Of a DNA stretch of 42,962 nucleotides, positions 1-7,878 are shown in pieces; within the stretch, counting starts at the first letter, position 1, and each line of letters begins with the position of its first letter. The notes below the pieces were generated by a model. It was given only the letters and a program-made list of their open reading frames with translations, searched no databases and was not told the origin of the DNA. The stretch is taken from the NCBI RefSeq assembly GCF_006483445.1, contig NZ_PPPT01000061.1:1-42962 (forward strand). The letters are read 5' to 3'. This stretch comes from Bradyrhizobium guangdongense (GTDB taxonomy: Bacteria > Pseudomonadota > Alphaproteobacteria > Rhizobiales > Xanthobacteraceae). The translations under genes and the position numbers were made by a program.

Positions 1-1067
1 ACCCGCACCGCGCGGTGCGCTGGTGGCTGGTGTCGGTGGCCGCGCTGATCGCCCTGATGGTGCTGGTCGGCGGCGCGACGCGGCTGACCGAGTCCGGCCT
101 GTCGATCGTGGAATGGAAGCCGGTCACCGGCAGCGTGCCTCCCTTAAGCGAAGCGCAGTGGAACGAGGCCTTCGAGGCCTACAAGAAAATCCCGCAATAT
201 CGCGAACTCAATGCGGGCATGAACCTGCACGAGTTCAAGACGATCTTCTGGTGGGAGTGGAGCCATCGGCTGCTCGGCCGCTTCATCGGCGTCGCCTATC
301 TGCTGCCGTTCCTGTTCTTCCTGTGGCGCGGCGGCCTCGCGGCTGATCTGAAGCGGCGGCTGTGGTTGCTGTTCGGGCTCGGCGCGCTCCAGGGTGCGGT
401 CGGCTGGTGGATGGTGGCCTCAGGCCTCACCGAGCGCGTGGAAGTGTCGCAATATCGGCTGGCGACGCATCTGTCGCTCGCGCTCGTGATCTTTGCCGGC
501 ATCGTCTGGACGGTGCGGCGCCTTGGCGCGCCGTCGCTAGCCGTTGCATCGATGCGGCTCAAGGCGACGAGCGTGATCATACTCGCCGTGACGTTCGTGC
601 AGCTTTACTTTGGCGCGCTGGTCGCGGGCTTGCGGGCAGGGCGGGTTTACAACACCTGGCCCGACATCGACGGCGCGTTCATCCCCTCGGCGAAGCGGCT
701 GTGGTTCGATACGCCGTGGTGGCGCAACATGTTCGACAATGTGCTGACGGTGCAGTTCGAGCACCGCATGACGGCCTATCTGCTGCTGGCGCTGGTGGCG
801 TTCCACGCGTTCGATGCGATCGGCGCGCGTGCCGGCCGTGCTGCGTCCGGAGCGCTATGGCTGCTGGCCGCGGTGAGCCTGCAGGCAGTGCTCGGCATTC
901 TCACGCTGCTCAACCAGGTGCCGATCGACATTGCGCTCGCGCACCAGGCGGTCGCGATCGTGGTGCTGATGCTTGCGGTGATTCAGGTCGAGCGGATGGT
1001 CTCGCGCAAGCCTTCTGAGGACGCCGTGACCTCAGCAGTAGCCGTAGACGCCGCAGGCGTAAGGTAG
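1..1067 (+). CDS. ctaA: Heme A synthase CtaA (5' end cut by the window)
   Basis: Heme A synthase oxidises the C8 methyl of heme O to a formyl group, giving heme A for aa3-type cytochrome oxidase in the inner membrane. The reading frame is open from base 3 and reads PHRAVRWWL before any good start, so the true start lies upstream and the GTG at 15 is probably internal. Visible family marks are [18 protein letters not shown] near the start, the first heme-ligand region [11 protein letters not shown] (about bases 250-285), the EHRMTAYLL histidine in the second half (about 760) and the final [10 protein letters not shown] histidine helix (about 940). About eight hydrophobic helices fit the CtaA/Cox15 fold. 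The 3' end overlaps the convergent secreted-protein gene by 36 bp. Function is confident from full-length similarity; only the N terminus is missing. Confidence 0.95.
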   Translation, partial: PHRAVRWWLVSVAALIALMVLVGGATRLTESGLSIVEWKPVTGSVPPLSEAQWNEAFEAYKKIPQYRELNAGMNLHEFKTIFWWEWSHRLLGRFIGVAYLLPFLFFLWRGGLAADLKRRLWLLFGLGALQGAVGWWMVASGLTERVEVSQYRLATHLSLALVIFAGIVWTVRRLGAPSLAVASMRLKATSVIILAVTFVQLYFGALVAGLRAGRVYNTWPDIDGAFIPSAKRLWFDTPWWRNMFDNVLTVQFEHRMTAYLLLALVAFHAFDAIGARAGRAASGALWLLAAVSLQAVLGILTLLNQVPIDIALAHQAVAIVVLMLAVIQVERMVSRKPSEDAVTSAVAVDAAGVR

Positions 1068-1382
1068 CCGCCAGAAATAGTCGACCTGCGGGCCGCCGTA
1101 ATAGGCGCCCTGATAGTCGTAGCTCCAGGCGCGGCCATAGTAGCCCGGCAGGGCCGCGGAGCCCGGCAGCAGCGGCGTGCCCGGCAGATTGCGGATGTAG
1201 CTGCCGACGCCATAGGCCGGCGAGATCAGCGAATCCGCCTCGACCTCCGTCACGATCTCCTTCTTCGGGACCGGGGCCACAACGACCGCCTTCGACTTCC
1301 GCGGCATCGCCGACATATCGGCGGCAAGCGCGCTCGACACCGTCAGCATCATGGCAAAGGCAGGCAGCAGCATGCGCAGCAT
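1032..1382 (-). CDS. Small secreted hypothetical protein, Tyr/Gly-rich C terminus
   Basis: This 116-residue protein starts with a clear Sec signal peptide ([20 protein letters not shown], cleavage probably after ALA-A, residues 20-21). The mature part has a short basic stretch ([16 protein letters not shown]), then a Tyr/Gly/Pro-rich tail with [18 protein letters not shown] and two cysteines near the end (CGVYGYC). I do not recognise a named family; similar small exported proteins are common in Bradyrhizobium. The ATG at 1382 is the natural start because it opens directly into the signal peptide. Its last codons overlap the end of ctaA on the opposite strand. It is likely periplasmic or envelope-associated; no function can be assigned. 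Confidence 0.75.
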   Translation of the reverse strand: MLRMLLPAFAMMLTVSSALAADMSAMPRKSKAVVVAPVPKKEIVTEVEADSLISPAYGVGSYIRNLPGTPLLPGSAALPGYYGRAWSYDYQGAYYGGPQVDYFWRLPYACGVYGYC

Positions 1383-1455
1383 TTTCGGCTCCGAATCAAG
1401 GATGATCCGGAGCCAATCTAGGACGGTGTTGGTTAACGACTGTTAACTGACTCCC

Positions 1456-2736
1456 TCAAGCGGTCAGCGCCTGCTCGAGATCTGCGATCAGGTCTTCCTT
1501 GTCCTCGATGCCGATCGAGAGCCGGACCACGTCGGGGCCGGCGCCGGACTTCACCTTGGCGGCGTCGTCGAGCTGGCTGTGCGTGGTCGAGGCCGGGTGG
1601 ATCACCAGCGAACGGGTGTCGCCGACATTGGCGAGGTGCGAGAACAGCTTCAGGTTCGACACCAGGCTGACGCCGGCGTCATAGCCGCCCTTCAGGCTGA
1701 AGGTGAAGACGGCACCCGCGCCCTTCGGCGAGTATTTGCGCGCGAGGGCGTTGTACTTGTCGCTCGCAAGGCCCGCATAGCTCACCGAAGAAACCGCCGG
1801 ATGGCCGGCGAGGTATTCCGCAATCGTCTTGGCGTTGTCGCAGTGCTTCTGCATGCGCAAGGGCAGCGTCTCGATGCCGGTGAGGATGAGGAACGCGTTG
1901 AACGGTGACAGCGCCGGTCCGAGATCGCGCAGGCCAAGCACGCGGCAGGCGATCGCGAAGGCGAAATTGCCGAAGGTCTCGTGCAGCTTGATGCCGTGAT
2001 ATTCGGGGCGCGGCTCCGACAGCATCGGATATTTGCCGGCCTTCGACCAGTCGAAGGTGCCGGCATCGACGATGATGCCGCCGATCGAGTTGCCGTGGCC
2101 GCCCAGAAACTTCGTCAGCGAATGCACGACGATGTCGGCACCGTGGTCGATCGGGCGGATCAGATAGGGCGAGGCCAGCGTATTGTCGACGATCAGGGGA
2201 ACGCCGGCCTTGCGGGCGATCGTGGAGATCGCCTCGATGTCGGTGATGCTGCCGCCGGGATTGGCGATGGACTCGATGAAGATCGCCTTGGTGCGCGGGG
2301 TGATCGCGCGCTCGAAGCTCGCGATGTCGTCGGGATCGGCCCACACCACGTTCCAGCCAAAGCTTTTGAAGGAATGCGTGAACTGGTTGATCGAGCCGCC
2401 ATAGAGCTTGCGCGCCGCGATGAATTCGTCGCCGGGCTGCAAGAGCTGCTGCATCACCACGACCTGTGCGGCATGGCCAGAGGCGACCGCGAGCGCCGCG
2501 GTGCCGCCCTCGAGCGCTGCGACGCGCTCTTCCAGCACCGCATTGGTGGGATTGCCGATGCGGGTGTAGATGTTGCCAAAGGCCTGTAAGCCGAACAGCG
2601 AGGCCGCATGGTCGGCGTCGTTGAATACGAAAGAGGTCGTTTGATAAATCGGGGTCGCGCGCGCACCGGTGGTGGGATCGGGCTGTGCACCGGCATGCAC
2701 GGCGAGGGTGGAAAATCCCGGAAGGCGATCGCTCAT
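1456..2736 (-). CDS. metY: O-acetylhomoserine aminocarboxypropyltransferase (sulfhydrylase)
   Basis: This cytosolic PLP enzyme makes homocysteine from O-acetylhomoserine and sulfide (direct sulfhydrylation), and may act as a cysteine synthase-type enzyme. At 426 residues it has the usual length of the MetY branch of the Cys/Met metabolism PLP family. Visible marks are the N-terminal STLAVHAGAQPDPTTGAR and PIYQTTSFVF, the YTRIGNPTN cofactor-phosphate motif (residues 57-65), the aspartate motif LIVDNTLASPYL (181-192) and the PLP lysine K209 in HSLTKFLGGHG. The C-terminal domain carries RLSIGIEDKEDLIADLEQAL. The CoA-binding gene lies 153 bp upstream on the same strand, so co-transcription is possible but unproven. 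No SAM-type riboswitch motif is apparent in the leader. MetZ (O-succinylhomoserine) is less likely given the length and the LFGLQAFGNIYTR region. Confidence 0.95.
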   Translation of the reverse strand: MSDRLPGFSTLAVHAGAQPDPTTGARATPIYQTTSFVFNDADHAASLFGLQAFGNIYTRIGNPTNAVLEERVAALEGGTAALAVASGHAAQVVVMQQLLQPGDEFIAARKLYGGSINQFTHSFKSFGWNVVWADPDDIASFERAITPRTKAIFIESIANPGGSITDIEAISTIARKAGVPLIVDNTLASPYLIRPIDHGADIVVHSLTKFLGGHGNSIGGIIVDAGTFDWSKAGKYPMLSEPRPEYHGIKLHETFGNFAFAIACRVLGLRDLGPALSPFNAFLILTGIETLPLRMQKHCDNAKTIAEYLAGHPAVSSVSYAGLASDKYNALARKYSPKGAGAVFTFSLKGGYDAGVSLVSNLKLFSHLANVGDTRSLVIHPASTTHSQLDDAAKVKSGAGPDVVRLSIGIEDKEDLIADLEQALTA

Positions 2737-2889
2737 AATCTTGCGTCCTGTTCTTGTGTTTTTCGAAAATCGCGCGGCATGCTGATCGCGCGCGCGTCCG
2801 CCGTCAAGGCATCGCGGCGGGCTGGACTTCGTTCGAAACGGTCGTGCTTCCCTATGTCGCGTTCGCGAAACGATTATTTCGCGATTGCG

Positions 2890-3489
2890 TCAGCTCTCTT
2901 CGGTTCTGTTCTTGTCGGCCGTAATCTTGGCGGCGCGGTCGGATGCGGCGGTCTCGCCGCCGCCCACGCTCATGCGATTGAGAGACAGTCGCATGCCCTG
3001 CGTCGGCGCCGGCGGACGTTTTGAGGAGAGCGTGCGCGAATTGACGCCCATCCAGGATATTTCCGACGACAGCCGGCCATATTCGATCTTCGGGCAGCGG
3101 TTCATGACAACTTTGATGCCGGCGGCCTCGGCTTTTTCGGCGGCGGCGTCGTCGCGCGCGCCAAGCTGCATCCAGATCACTTTCGGCAGTGGATCGAGCG
3201 TCAGCGCTTCCTCGACGACGGGCATGATGTGGCTGGAGTTGCGGAAGATGTCGATCATGTCGACGGGACGGCCGAGATCGGAGAGCGAGGCGACGAAGGG
3301 CTTTCCGAGCAGCTCCTTGCCGACATGGCCGGGATTGACCGGGATCATGTCGTAGCCGCGCTGCGCCAGATATTTGAACGCAAAATAGCTCGGACGCACG
3401 TTCACCGGCGAAGCGCCGACCATCGCGATCGACTTCACGCTGTTGAGGATGCCGCGGATGTAATTATCGGGGTAGGCGTCGTGGTTCAT
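2890..3489 (-). CDS. CoA-binding domain protein (YccU-like) with C-terminal tail
   Basis: This 199-residue cytosolic protein has a Rossmann-type CoA-binding domain: the nucleotide loop IAMVGASPVNVRPSY (about 20-34), GYDMIPVNPGHVGKELLGKP, PVDMIDIFRNSSHIMPVV and PKVIWMQLGARDD, ending in the conserved MNRCPKIEYGRL (about 126-137). Typical members are about 140 residues. Here roughly 60 extra, low-complexity residues follow, ending in basic and acidic side chains. The ATG at 3489 is chosen because the in-frame extension to 3531 runs through a dispersed palindromic repeat. The gene lies just upstream of metY on the same strand, an arrangement that I believe recurs in alphaproteobacteria. Its exact role is unknown; binding of an acyl-CoA or CoA is inferred from the family. 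Confidence 0.85.
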   Translation of the reverse strand: MNHDAYPDNYIRGILNSVKSIAMVGASPVNVRPSYFAFKYLAQRGYDMIPVNPGHVGKELLGKPFVASLSDLGRPVDMIDIFRNSSHIMPVVEEALTLDPLPKVIWMQLGARDDAAAEKAEAAGIKVVMNRCPKIEYGRLSSEISWMGVNSRTLSSKRPPAPTQGMRLSLNRMSVGGGETAASDRAAKITADKNRTEES

Positions 3490-3507
3490 CACTGGTCTTT
3501 TCTTGCT

Positions 3508-3535
3508 GTCATTGCGAGCGAAGCGAAGCAATGAC
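3508..3535. repeat. REP-like palindrome in an intergenic gap
   Basis: An 8-bp inverted repeat, GTCATTGC at 3508-3515 and GCAATGAC at 3528-3535, encloses the loop GAGCGAAGCGAA. The sequence matches, from memory, a palindrome scattered in hundreds of intergenic sites in Bradyrhizobium and Rhodopseudomonas. It sits between the crotonase stop (3540) and the CoA-binding protein start (3489), and could fold in RNA on either strand. Confidence 0.7.
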
Positions 3536-3539
3536 GGTC

Positions 3540-4364
3540 TTATTTATCTTCCCATTTCGGCTCGCGCTTCTCGATGAAGGCGCCGATGCCTTCCTCGGCG
3601 TCGCGCGCCATCATGTTCTCGGTCATCACCTCTGCCGCATAGCGATAGGCGTCTTCAAGGCTCATCTCGATCTGGCGGTAGAAGGCCTCCTTGCCGAGCT
3701 TGACCGTGTAGGCGGATTTCAGCGCGACCTTTTGTGCAAGCTCCAACGCAGCCGGCAGTTCCGTGCCGGCCGGAACGACGCGGTTGACGAGGCCGATCTC
3801 GCGGGCGCGCTCGGCGGTGACAGGTTCACCCGTGAGCAGCATCTCCATCGCCTGCTTGCGCGGCACGTTGCGCGACAGCGCCACCATCGGCGTCGAGCAG
3901 AACAGGCCGATATCGACGCCGGGCGTGGCGAAGCGCGCCTCTTCAGAGGCGACCGCAAGGTCGCAGCTCGCAACGAGCTGGCAGCCGGCCGCCGTTGCCA
4001 TGCCCTGGACCGCCGCCACCACGGGCTTCGGCAGTTGCACCACGGCCTGCATCATCGCGCTGCAGGCGTTCATGAGATGCGCAAAATAGGCCCGGCCGCG
4101 ATCGGGATCGGTGCGGCGCGCAGTCAATTCCTTCATGTCGTGGCCGGCCGAGAAGGCGGGGCCGTTGGCTGCGATCACCACGCCGCGAATTTCCTTGTCG
4201 TCCCTGATCTCATTGAGCTCTGCATGCAGGCCTGCGATCATTGCCTCCGACAGGCTGTTGCGTGCGGCCGGCCGGTTGAGCGTGATGATCGCGATGCTGC
4301 CGATCGTCTCGCGCAGCAGGATCGGCGAATGGGGAGAGGGGGCTCGGGCGGCCTGGACGGACAT
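3540..4364 (-). CDS. Enoyl-CoA hydratase/isomerase family protein, ECHDC3-like
   Basis: This 274-residue crotonase-fold protein has the oxyanion-hole segment GPAFSAGHDMKEL (68-80) and the second glycine segment GMATAAGCQLVASCDLAVAS (121-140). It lines up closely with human ECHDC3 (AAGCQLVASCD, FATPG, GLFCSTP, PRK). At the positions of the two catalytic glutamates of classical enoyl-CoA hydratase (rat E144 and E164) it has Q129 and G149, so a standard hydratase reaction is doubtful and the substrate is unknown. The C-terminal EGIGAFIEKREPKW is typical of the family. The start is set at ATG 4364 (MSVQAARAP); the longer frame to 4823 only mirrors the divergent thioesterase gene. It is divergent from that thioesterase with an 85-bp shared upstream gap, which suggests a common acyl-CoA context. 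Confidence 0.9.
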   Translation of the reverse strand: MSVQAARAPSPHSPILLRETIGSIAIITLNRPAARNSLSEAMIAGLHAELNEIRDDKEIRGVVIAANGPAFSAGHDMKELTARRTDPDRGRAYFAHLMNACSAMMQAVVQLPKPVVAAVQGMATAAGCQLVASCDLAVASEEARFATPGVDIGLFCSTPMVALSRNVPRKQAMEMLLTGEPVTAERAREIGLVNRVVPAGTELPAALELAQKVALKSAYTVKLGKEAFYRQIEMSLEDAYRYAAEVMTENMMARDAEEGIGAFIEKREPKWEDK

Positions 4365-4449
4365 CAGCGGATTCCAGTTGCGGAGATTCCAGTTGGATGA
4401 CGCACATAACTTAATGTAACAGGCGAAGTGAAGCGAGGCGGGGGACGGC

Positions 4450-4878
4450 ATGGCAGCAGCGAAAATGAGCGTGGCGGAGGTCGAGCAGTTCTTGCGCGAC
4501 GAGTTTCCCCAGGCCTTCAGCGGTGACGACATCACCATCGAGAGCGCCGACGGCCAGACCTGCCTGTTGCGCCAGCGTTTCAGCGAAAGGATGCTGCGGC
4601 CGGGTGGAACCGTCTCGGGGCCGACGCTGATGGCGCTGGCCGATTTCGCCATGTACGTCGTGCTGCTGTCCGCGATCGGGCCGGTCGGGCTCGCCGTCAC
4701 CACCAATCTCAACATCAATTTCCTGCGCAAGGGCCAGCCCGGGCAGGACGTGCTGGCGGAAGCGCGGCTGTTGAAGCTCGGCAAGCGCCTGGCGGTGGGC
4801 GAGGTGAACCTCCTCTCGGGCACGTCGCCCGATCCGATCGCCCACGTGACCTCGACCTATTCCATTCCAAATGTTTGA
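4450..4878 (+). CDS. PaaI family (hotdog) acyl-CoA thioesterase
   Basis: This 142-residue hotdog-fold protein resembles PaaI/YbgC-type thioesterases, which hydrolyse acyl-CoA to free acid and CoA in the cytosol. The signature is RPGGTVSGPTLMALADFAMYV (residues 50-70), with D65 as the likely catalytic acid. It is followed by LAVTTNLNINFLRKGQPGQDV, the central strands that form the substrate groove. The length is normal for a single-hotdog subunit that works as a dimer or tetramer. It is divergent from the ECHDC3-like gene, so both are probably served from the same short intergenic region. Substrate specificity cannot be read from the sequence. Confidence 0.88.
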   Translation: MAAAKMSVAEVEQFLRDEFPQAFSGDDITIESADGQTCLLRQRFSERMLRPGGTVSGPTLMALADFAMYVVLLSAIGPVGLAVTTNLNINFLRKGQPGQDVLAEARLLKLGKRLAVGEVNLLSGTSPDPIAHVTSTYSIPNV

Positions 4879-4950
4879 GCTTTTCCGAGGTATTATAACA
4901 CCATATTTATAACTATCTGATATTGCTTGTTTAATTTCTGCCTAGGGGCA

Positions 4951-4979
4951 TTGACCCGCGCGCGTCCGTTCTCTAGAAA
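4951..4979 (+). promoter_or_regulatory. Putative sigma-70-type promoter of rplM-rpsI
   Basis: TTGACC (4951-4956) and TAGAAA (4974-4979) are separated by 17 bp. The expected transcript start is near 4986, giving a leader of about 50 nt before rplM. An unusually AT-rich stretch (about 4885-4945) lies immediately upstream and could serve as an UP-like element. Confidence 0.55.
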
Positions 4980-5035
4980 GCCGCGCAGTTCGGTGCGACG
5001 TCCGCGCCGCCATCTCCCTTCACGGAAATTCTGAC

Positions 5036-5500
5036 ATGAAAACCTTTTCGGCAAAGCCAGCCGAGGTGACGAAGAAGTGGGTGCTGATCGACGCCAAGGG
5101 TCTGGTCGTCGGCCGTCTCGCCACCATCGTTGCCATGCGGCTGCGCGGCAAGCACCTCCCGACCTACACGCCCCACGTCGACTGCGGTGACAACGTCATC
5201 ATCGTCAATGCCGCGCATGCGGTTCTGACCGGTCGCAAGCGCGAGCAGAAGACCTACTACAAGCACACCGGCTATGTCGGCCATGTGAAAGAGCGCACGG
5301 CGAAGCAGATCCTCGAGGGCAAGTATCCCGAGCGCGTCGTCGAGAAGGCCATCGAGCGCATGATCCCGCGCGGCCCGCTCGGCCGTGTCCAGATGGGCAA
5401 TCTCCGTGTTTACGGCGGTGCCGATCATCCGCATGAGGCGCAGTCGCCAGAGAAGATCGACATCGCCAAGTTGAACCGCAAGAACACGAGGGCCGCATAA
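5036..5500 (+). CDS. rplM: 50S ribosomal protein L13
   Basis: L13 is an early-assembling protein of the large ribosomal subunit. The 154-residue product has the family segments [24 protein letters not shown] near the N terminus, the [16 protein letters not shown] strand, [12 protein letters not shown], and [18 protein letters not shown] near residues 113-130. The length is slightly above the 142 residues of the E. coli protein because of a C-terminal extension rich in basic residues. It is followed after one base by rpsI, the universally conserved L13-S9 operon, so both are translated from one mRNA. The likely promoter is at 4951-4979. Confidence 0.98.
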   Translation: MKTFSAKPAEVTKKWVLIDAKGLVVGRLATIVAMRLRGKHLPTYTPHVDCGDNVIIVNAAHAVLTGRKREQKTYYKHTGYVGHVKERTAKQILEGKYPERVVEKAIERMIPRGPLGRVQMGNLRVYGGADHPHEAQSPEKIDIAKLNRKNTRAA

Positions 5501-5501
5501 T

Positions 5502-5984
5502 ATGGCCGAATCCATTCAGTCGCTCGACCAGCTCTCCCAGCTCAAGACCGCGGTGGCGGCGCCCGATGCGCCCAAGCACGAGAAGAAGGTCGACAAGTTC
5601 AACCGCGCCTACGCCACCGGCAAGCGCAAGGACGCGGTCGCCCGCGTCTGGATCAAGCCGGGCGCCGGCAAGGTCACGGTCAATTCGCGTGAGGTCGAAG
5701 TCTACTTCGCCCGTCCCGTGCTGCGCATGATGATCCAGCAGCCGCTGGTCGCAGCCGCCCGCGCCGGCCAGTACGACGTGATCTGCACCGTCGCCGGCGG
5801 CGGTCTGTCGGGCCAGGCCGGTGCCGTTCGTCACGGCATCTCCAAGGCGCTGACCTATTTCGAGCCGGAGCTGCGGACCGTGCTCAAGAAGGGTGGCTTC
5901 CTGACCCGCGACAGCCGCGTCGTCGAGCGCAAGAAGTACGGCAAGGCCAAGGCCCGCCGCTCCTTCCAGTTCTCCAAGCGCTAA
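5502..5984 (+). CDS. rpsI: 30S ribosomal protein S9
   Basis: S9 is a small-subunit protein whose basic C-terminal tail reaches the P-site tRNA. The 160-residue product has an alphaproteobacterial N-terminal extension (about 35 residues), then [18 protein letters not shown] (residues 37-54) and [18 protein letters not shown]. The glycine-rich [20 protein letters not shown] follows, then the tail [20 protein letters not shown] and the final SFQFSKR. The terminal Lys-Arg is the expected P-site contact. The ATG lies one base after the rplM stop codon. A strong hairpin terminator follows at 6031. Confidence 0.98.
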   Translation: MAESIQSLDQLSQLKTAVAAPDAPKHEKKVDKFNRAYATGKRKDAVARVWIKPGAGKVTVNSREVEVYFARPVLRMMIQQPLVAAARAGQYDVICTVAGGGLSGQAGAVRHGISKALTYFEPELRTVLKKGGFLTRDSRVVERKKYGKAKARRSFQFSKR

Positions 5985-6030
5985 TCGCTTCGGTAAAATT
6001 CGCCGCGAAAGCGGCTTCAATGAGATGCAA

Positions 6031-6058
6031 AAGGGCGCCGATTTCGGCGCCCTTTTTG
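6031..6058 (+). terminator. Rho-independent terminator after rpsI
   Basis: A 10-bp perfect stem, AAGGGCGCCG (6031-6040) with CGGCGCCCTT (6045-6054), closes a 4-nt loop and runs into a T-rich tail. It ends the rplM-rpsI operon. Confidence 0.9.
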
Positions 6059-6213
6059 TTGGTCGTTTGCAAACAAATTGATCCTGTCTTTCCCGAAAAC
6101 TTGCGCACCGATGAAAACCTGAATGGAACCCGTGAGACATAGCGTCGCAAATCGGAATGGGCGCGTTTCAATGGGCTGAGCGCGTCGAGACTGCTTTCAA
6201 AGGGGGCTGACAG

Positions 6214-7431
6214 ATGTCGCTCGATAGCATCACGCTCTACTTGGTTGCCACCATGATCGCCGCACTTCTCGGCGCCATGCTGGTGTTCTTCGGCAAGCAG
6301 GAGAACAGTCCCGCACTGAAATGGTGGGGCTGCGCCTATCTGCTCGGGGCAACCTCCGTCGCAGTGTGGACCGCGGCCGGCGACAAGCTCGGCCCGCATC
6401 TCTATCTCGCGATGAATGCGGTCGGCTTCGTTGCCTGCGGCATGGTGTGGAACGCCGCGCGCGTCTTCCACGGCCGCAAACCGAACTGGCCGGGCCTCGT
6501 GATCGGTGCGCTCGCCTGGGCGGCGGCCGTGACGATGCTTGATCCGGCCGCATCCACGCTGCGCATGATGATCGGCGCCGGCATCGTATCCGTCTATGCA
6601 GCGCTGACCGCGAGCGAGCTTTGGGTCGAGCGGCGCAAGAGCCTGCAACGGCGCTGGCCGGCCTTCGTCGTGCCCGTCATGCACGGCTGCGTGCTGATGC
6701 TGCCGATCCTGATCGGCAGCTTCCTGAAACCGAACGATCCTTCCTTCGCTACCAGCATCTGGGTGACGGTGTTCGCGGTCGAGCTCGTGCTCTATGCCGT
6801 CGGCACCGTGTTCGTGATCTTCATGCTGGTGTCGGAGCGCACGGTGACCGCGCACCGGACGGCGGCATCGACCGATCCGCTGACCGGCATGCTGAACCGC
6901 CGCGGCTTCTCGGAAGCCTGCTCGCGCGTGATCGATCGTGAAGCCAAGGCGGGCCGCCCGGTAACCGTCATGATCTTCGACATCGACCATTTCAAGTCGA
7001 TCAACGATCGCTTCGGCCATCCCGCCGGCGACGAGATGCTGAAACTGTTCTCGACGGTCGTGGTGACCAATTTGCGCATCTCCGACCTGTCGGGCCGCAT
7101 CGGCGGCGAGGAGTTTGCCGCGCTGTTGCCGTGCTCGCTGGAGGAGGGGGTCTTGGTTGCCGAGCGCGTGCGCGAAGCTTTTGAGATGTCCGGCGTCGTC
7201 GTCGATGAAGCACCGGTCGATACCACCGTCAGCATCGGCGTCGCGGGCGGTCCCGCCGGCACCGAGCTCGAAGTGTTGCTGGCATCGGCCGACACCGCGC
7301 TCTACCAGGCCAAGCGCGGCGGCCGTAACCGCGTCGAGGCCGCCGAGGAGCTGCCGCTGTCGCTGGAAAACTGGCGGCGCCAGAGCGCGGCCAAGATCGG
7401 CGCGCCGCGACCGCAGACGGTCACGGCCTGA
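6214..7431 (+). CDS. Membrane-bound diguanylate cyclase (GGDEF protein)
   Basis: This 405-residue protein makes c-di-GMP from two GTP at the inner membrane. Residues 1-205 form about six or seven hydrophobic helices with no recognisable extracytoplasmic sensor domain. A GGDEF domain covers roughly 215-375: DPLTGMLNRRGF (221-232), FDIDHFKSINDRFGH (255-269) and the active site GGEEF (297-301). The product-inhibition I-site RxxD is intact (R288, D291), exactly five residues before GGEEF, so feedback inhibition is expected. No EAL domain is present. A GGGGG ribosome site precedes the ATG. The gene stands alone between the ribosomal operon and a small membrane protein. Confidence 0.92.
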   Translation: MSLDSITLYLVATMIAALLGAMLVFFGKQENSPALKWWGCAYLLGATSVAVWTAAGDKLGPHLYLAMNAVGFVACGMVWNAARVFHGRKPNWPGLVIGALAWAAAVTMLDPAASTLRMMIGAGIVSVYAALTASELWVERRKSLQRRWPAFVVPVMHGCVLMLPILIGSFLKPNDPSFATSIWVTVFAVELVLYAVGTVFVIFMLVSERTVTAHRTAASTDPLTGMLNRRGFSEACSRVIDREAKAGRPVTVMIFDIDHFKSINDRFGHPAGDEMLKLFSTVVVTNLRISDLSGRIGGEEFAALLPCSLEEGVLVAERVREAFEMSGVVVDEAPVDTTVSIGVAGGPAGTELEVLLASADTALYQAKRGGRNRVEAAEELPLSLENWRRQSAAKIGAPRPQTVTA

Positions 7432-7441
7432 GGACAACAGA

Positions 7442-7491
7442 ACCGGAGCCGCGTCCGTCGCGATCTTCATCGGACCGGAAGCGGCTCCGGT
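7442..7491. repeat. Long interrupted stem-loop after the GGDEF gene
   Basis: ACCGGAGCCGC (7442-7452) pairs perfectly with GCGGCTCCGGT (7481-7491), and an inner GTCCG/CGGAC pair (7453-7457 with 7471-7475) extends the hairpin. No T-run follows, so a simple intrinsic terminator is unlikely. It could protect the mRNA 3' end or be a dispersed repeat. Confidence 0.6.
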
Positions 7492-7539
7492 GCCTTGCGA
7501 TAACCTGCTGTTTACCATTCGCTCCCTACCATCCCGGTC

Positions 7540-7776
7540 ATGGAGCAGGTCCGTCAGCAGCACCCGCAAGCCGCTTTGATCTCGCTGGAGGCGGCGGAAG
7601 TGTCGACGCGCGGCGGCTTTGCCTGCCTGTTCTCGACATCGGACGAGTTTGAGACGGCGCTGATCACCGAGCGCCGCGCCCAGGGGCATTACGACAGGGG
7701 CCAGGATCGCTGGCCGCTCGCGCTGTTTGTGGCCTGTGCGGTCGCCGTCGTCGGGACCGTACTGTTGTTCGGCTGA
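7540..7776 (+). CDS. Small hypothetical protein with C-terminal membrane helix
   Basis: This 78-residue protein is not recognised. Residues 1-55 are polar with mixed charge; residues 58-78 (WPLALFVACAVAVVGTVLLFG) form one strong transmembrane helix ending at the C terminus, as in a tail-anchored protein. The ATG at 7540 lacks a strong ribosome site, but coding bias is like that of the neighbours and an intrinsic terminator follows 25 bp after the stop. It lies downstream of the diguanylate cyclase with a hairpin between them, so a functional link is not established. Confidence 0.6.
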   Translation: MEQVRQQHPQAALISLEAAEVSTRGGFACLFSTSDEFETALITERRAQGHYDRGQDRWPLALFVACAVAVVGTVLLFG

Positions 7777-7801
7777 CCGGCCACGTCCATTTCACGCATC
7801 A

Positions 7802-7826
7802 GGGCGCCGTTGCGGCGCCTTTTTCT
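7802..7826 (+). terminator. Rho-independent terminator
   Basis: GGCGCCG (7803-7809) pairs with CGGCGCC (7813-7819) around a 3-nt loop and is followed by TTTTTCTTT. It ends the small membrane-protein transcript. Confidence 0.8.
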
Positions 7827-7878
7827 TTGTCGGCGCCTGCGCTAGATACACCCATCAAAACAAAAAGGGTGGAAGCCG

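Noticed and set aside
2737..2889. SAM-II or SAM/SAH riboswitch in the metY leader
   Set aside because: Alphaproteobacterial met genes often carry one, but the minus-strand leader lacks the conserved GCTTGCAGCCACG-type core and the GCTAAA segment.
3540..4823. 427-residue version of the crotonase
   Set aside because: The N-terminal 150 residues lie antisense to the thioesterase gene and are Pro/Ser/Arg-rich; the family start is at 4364.
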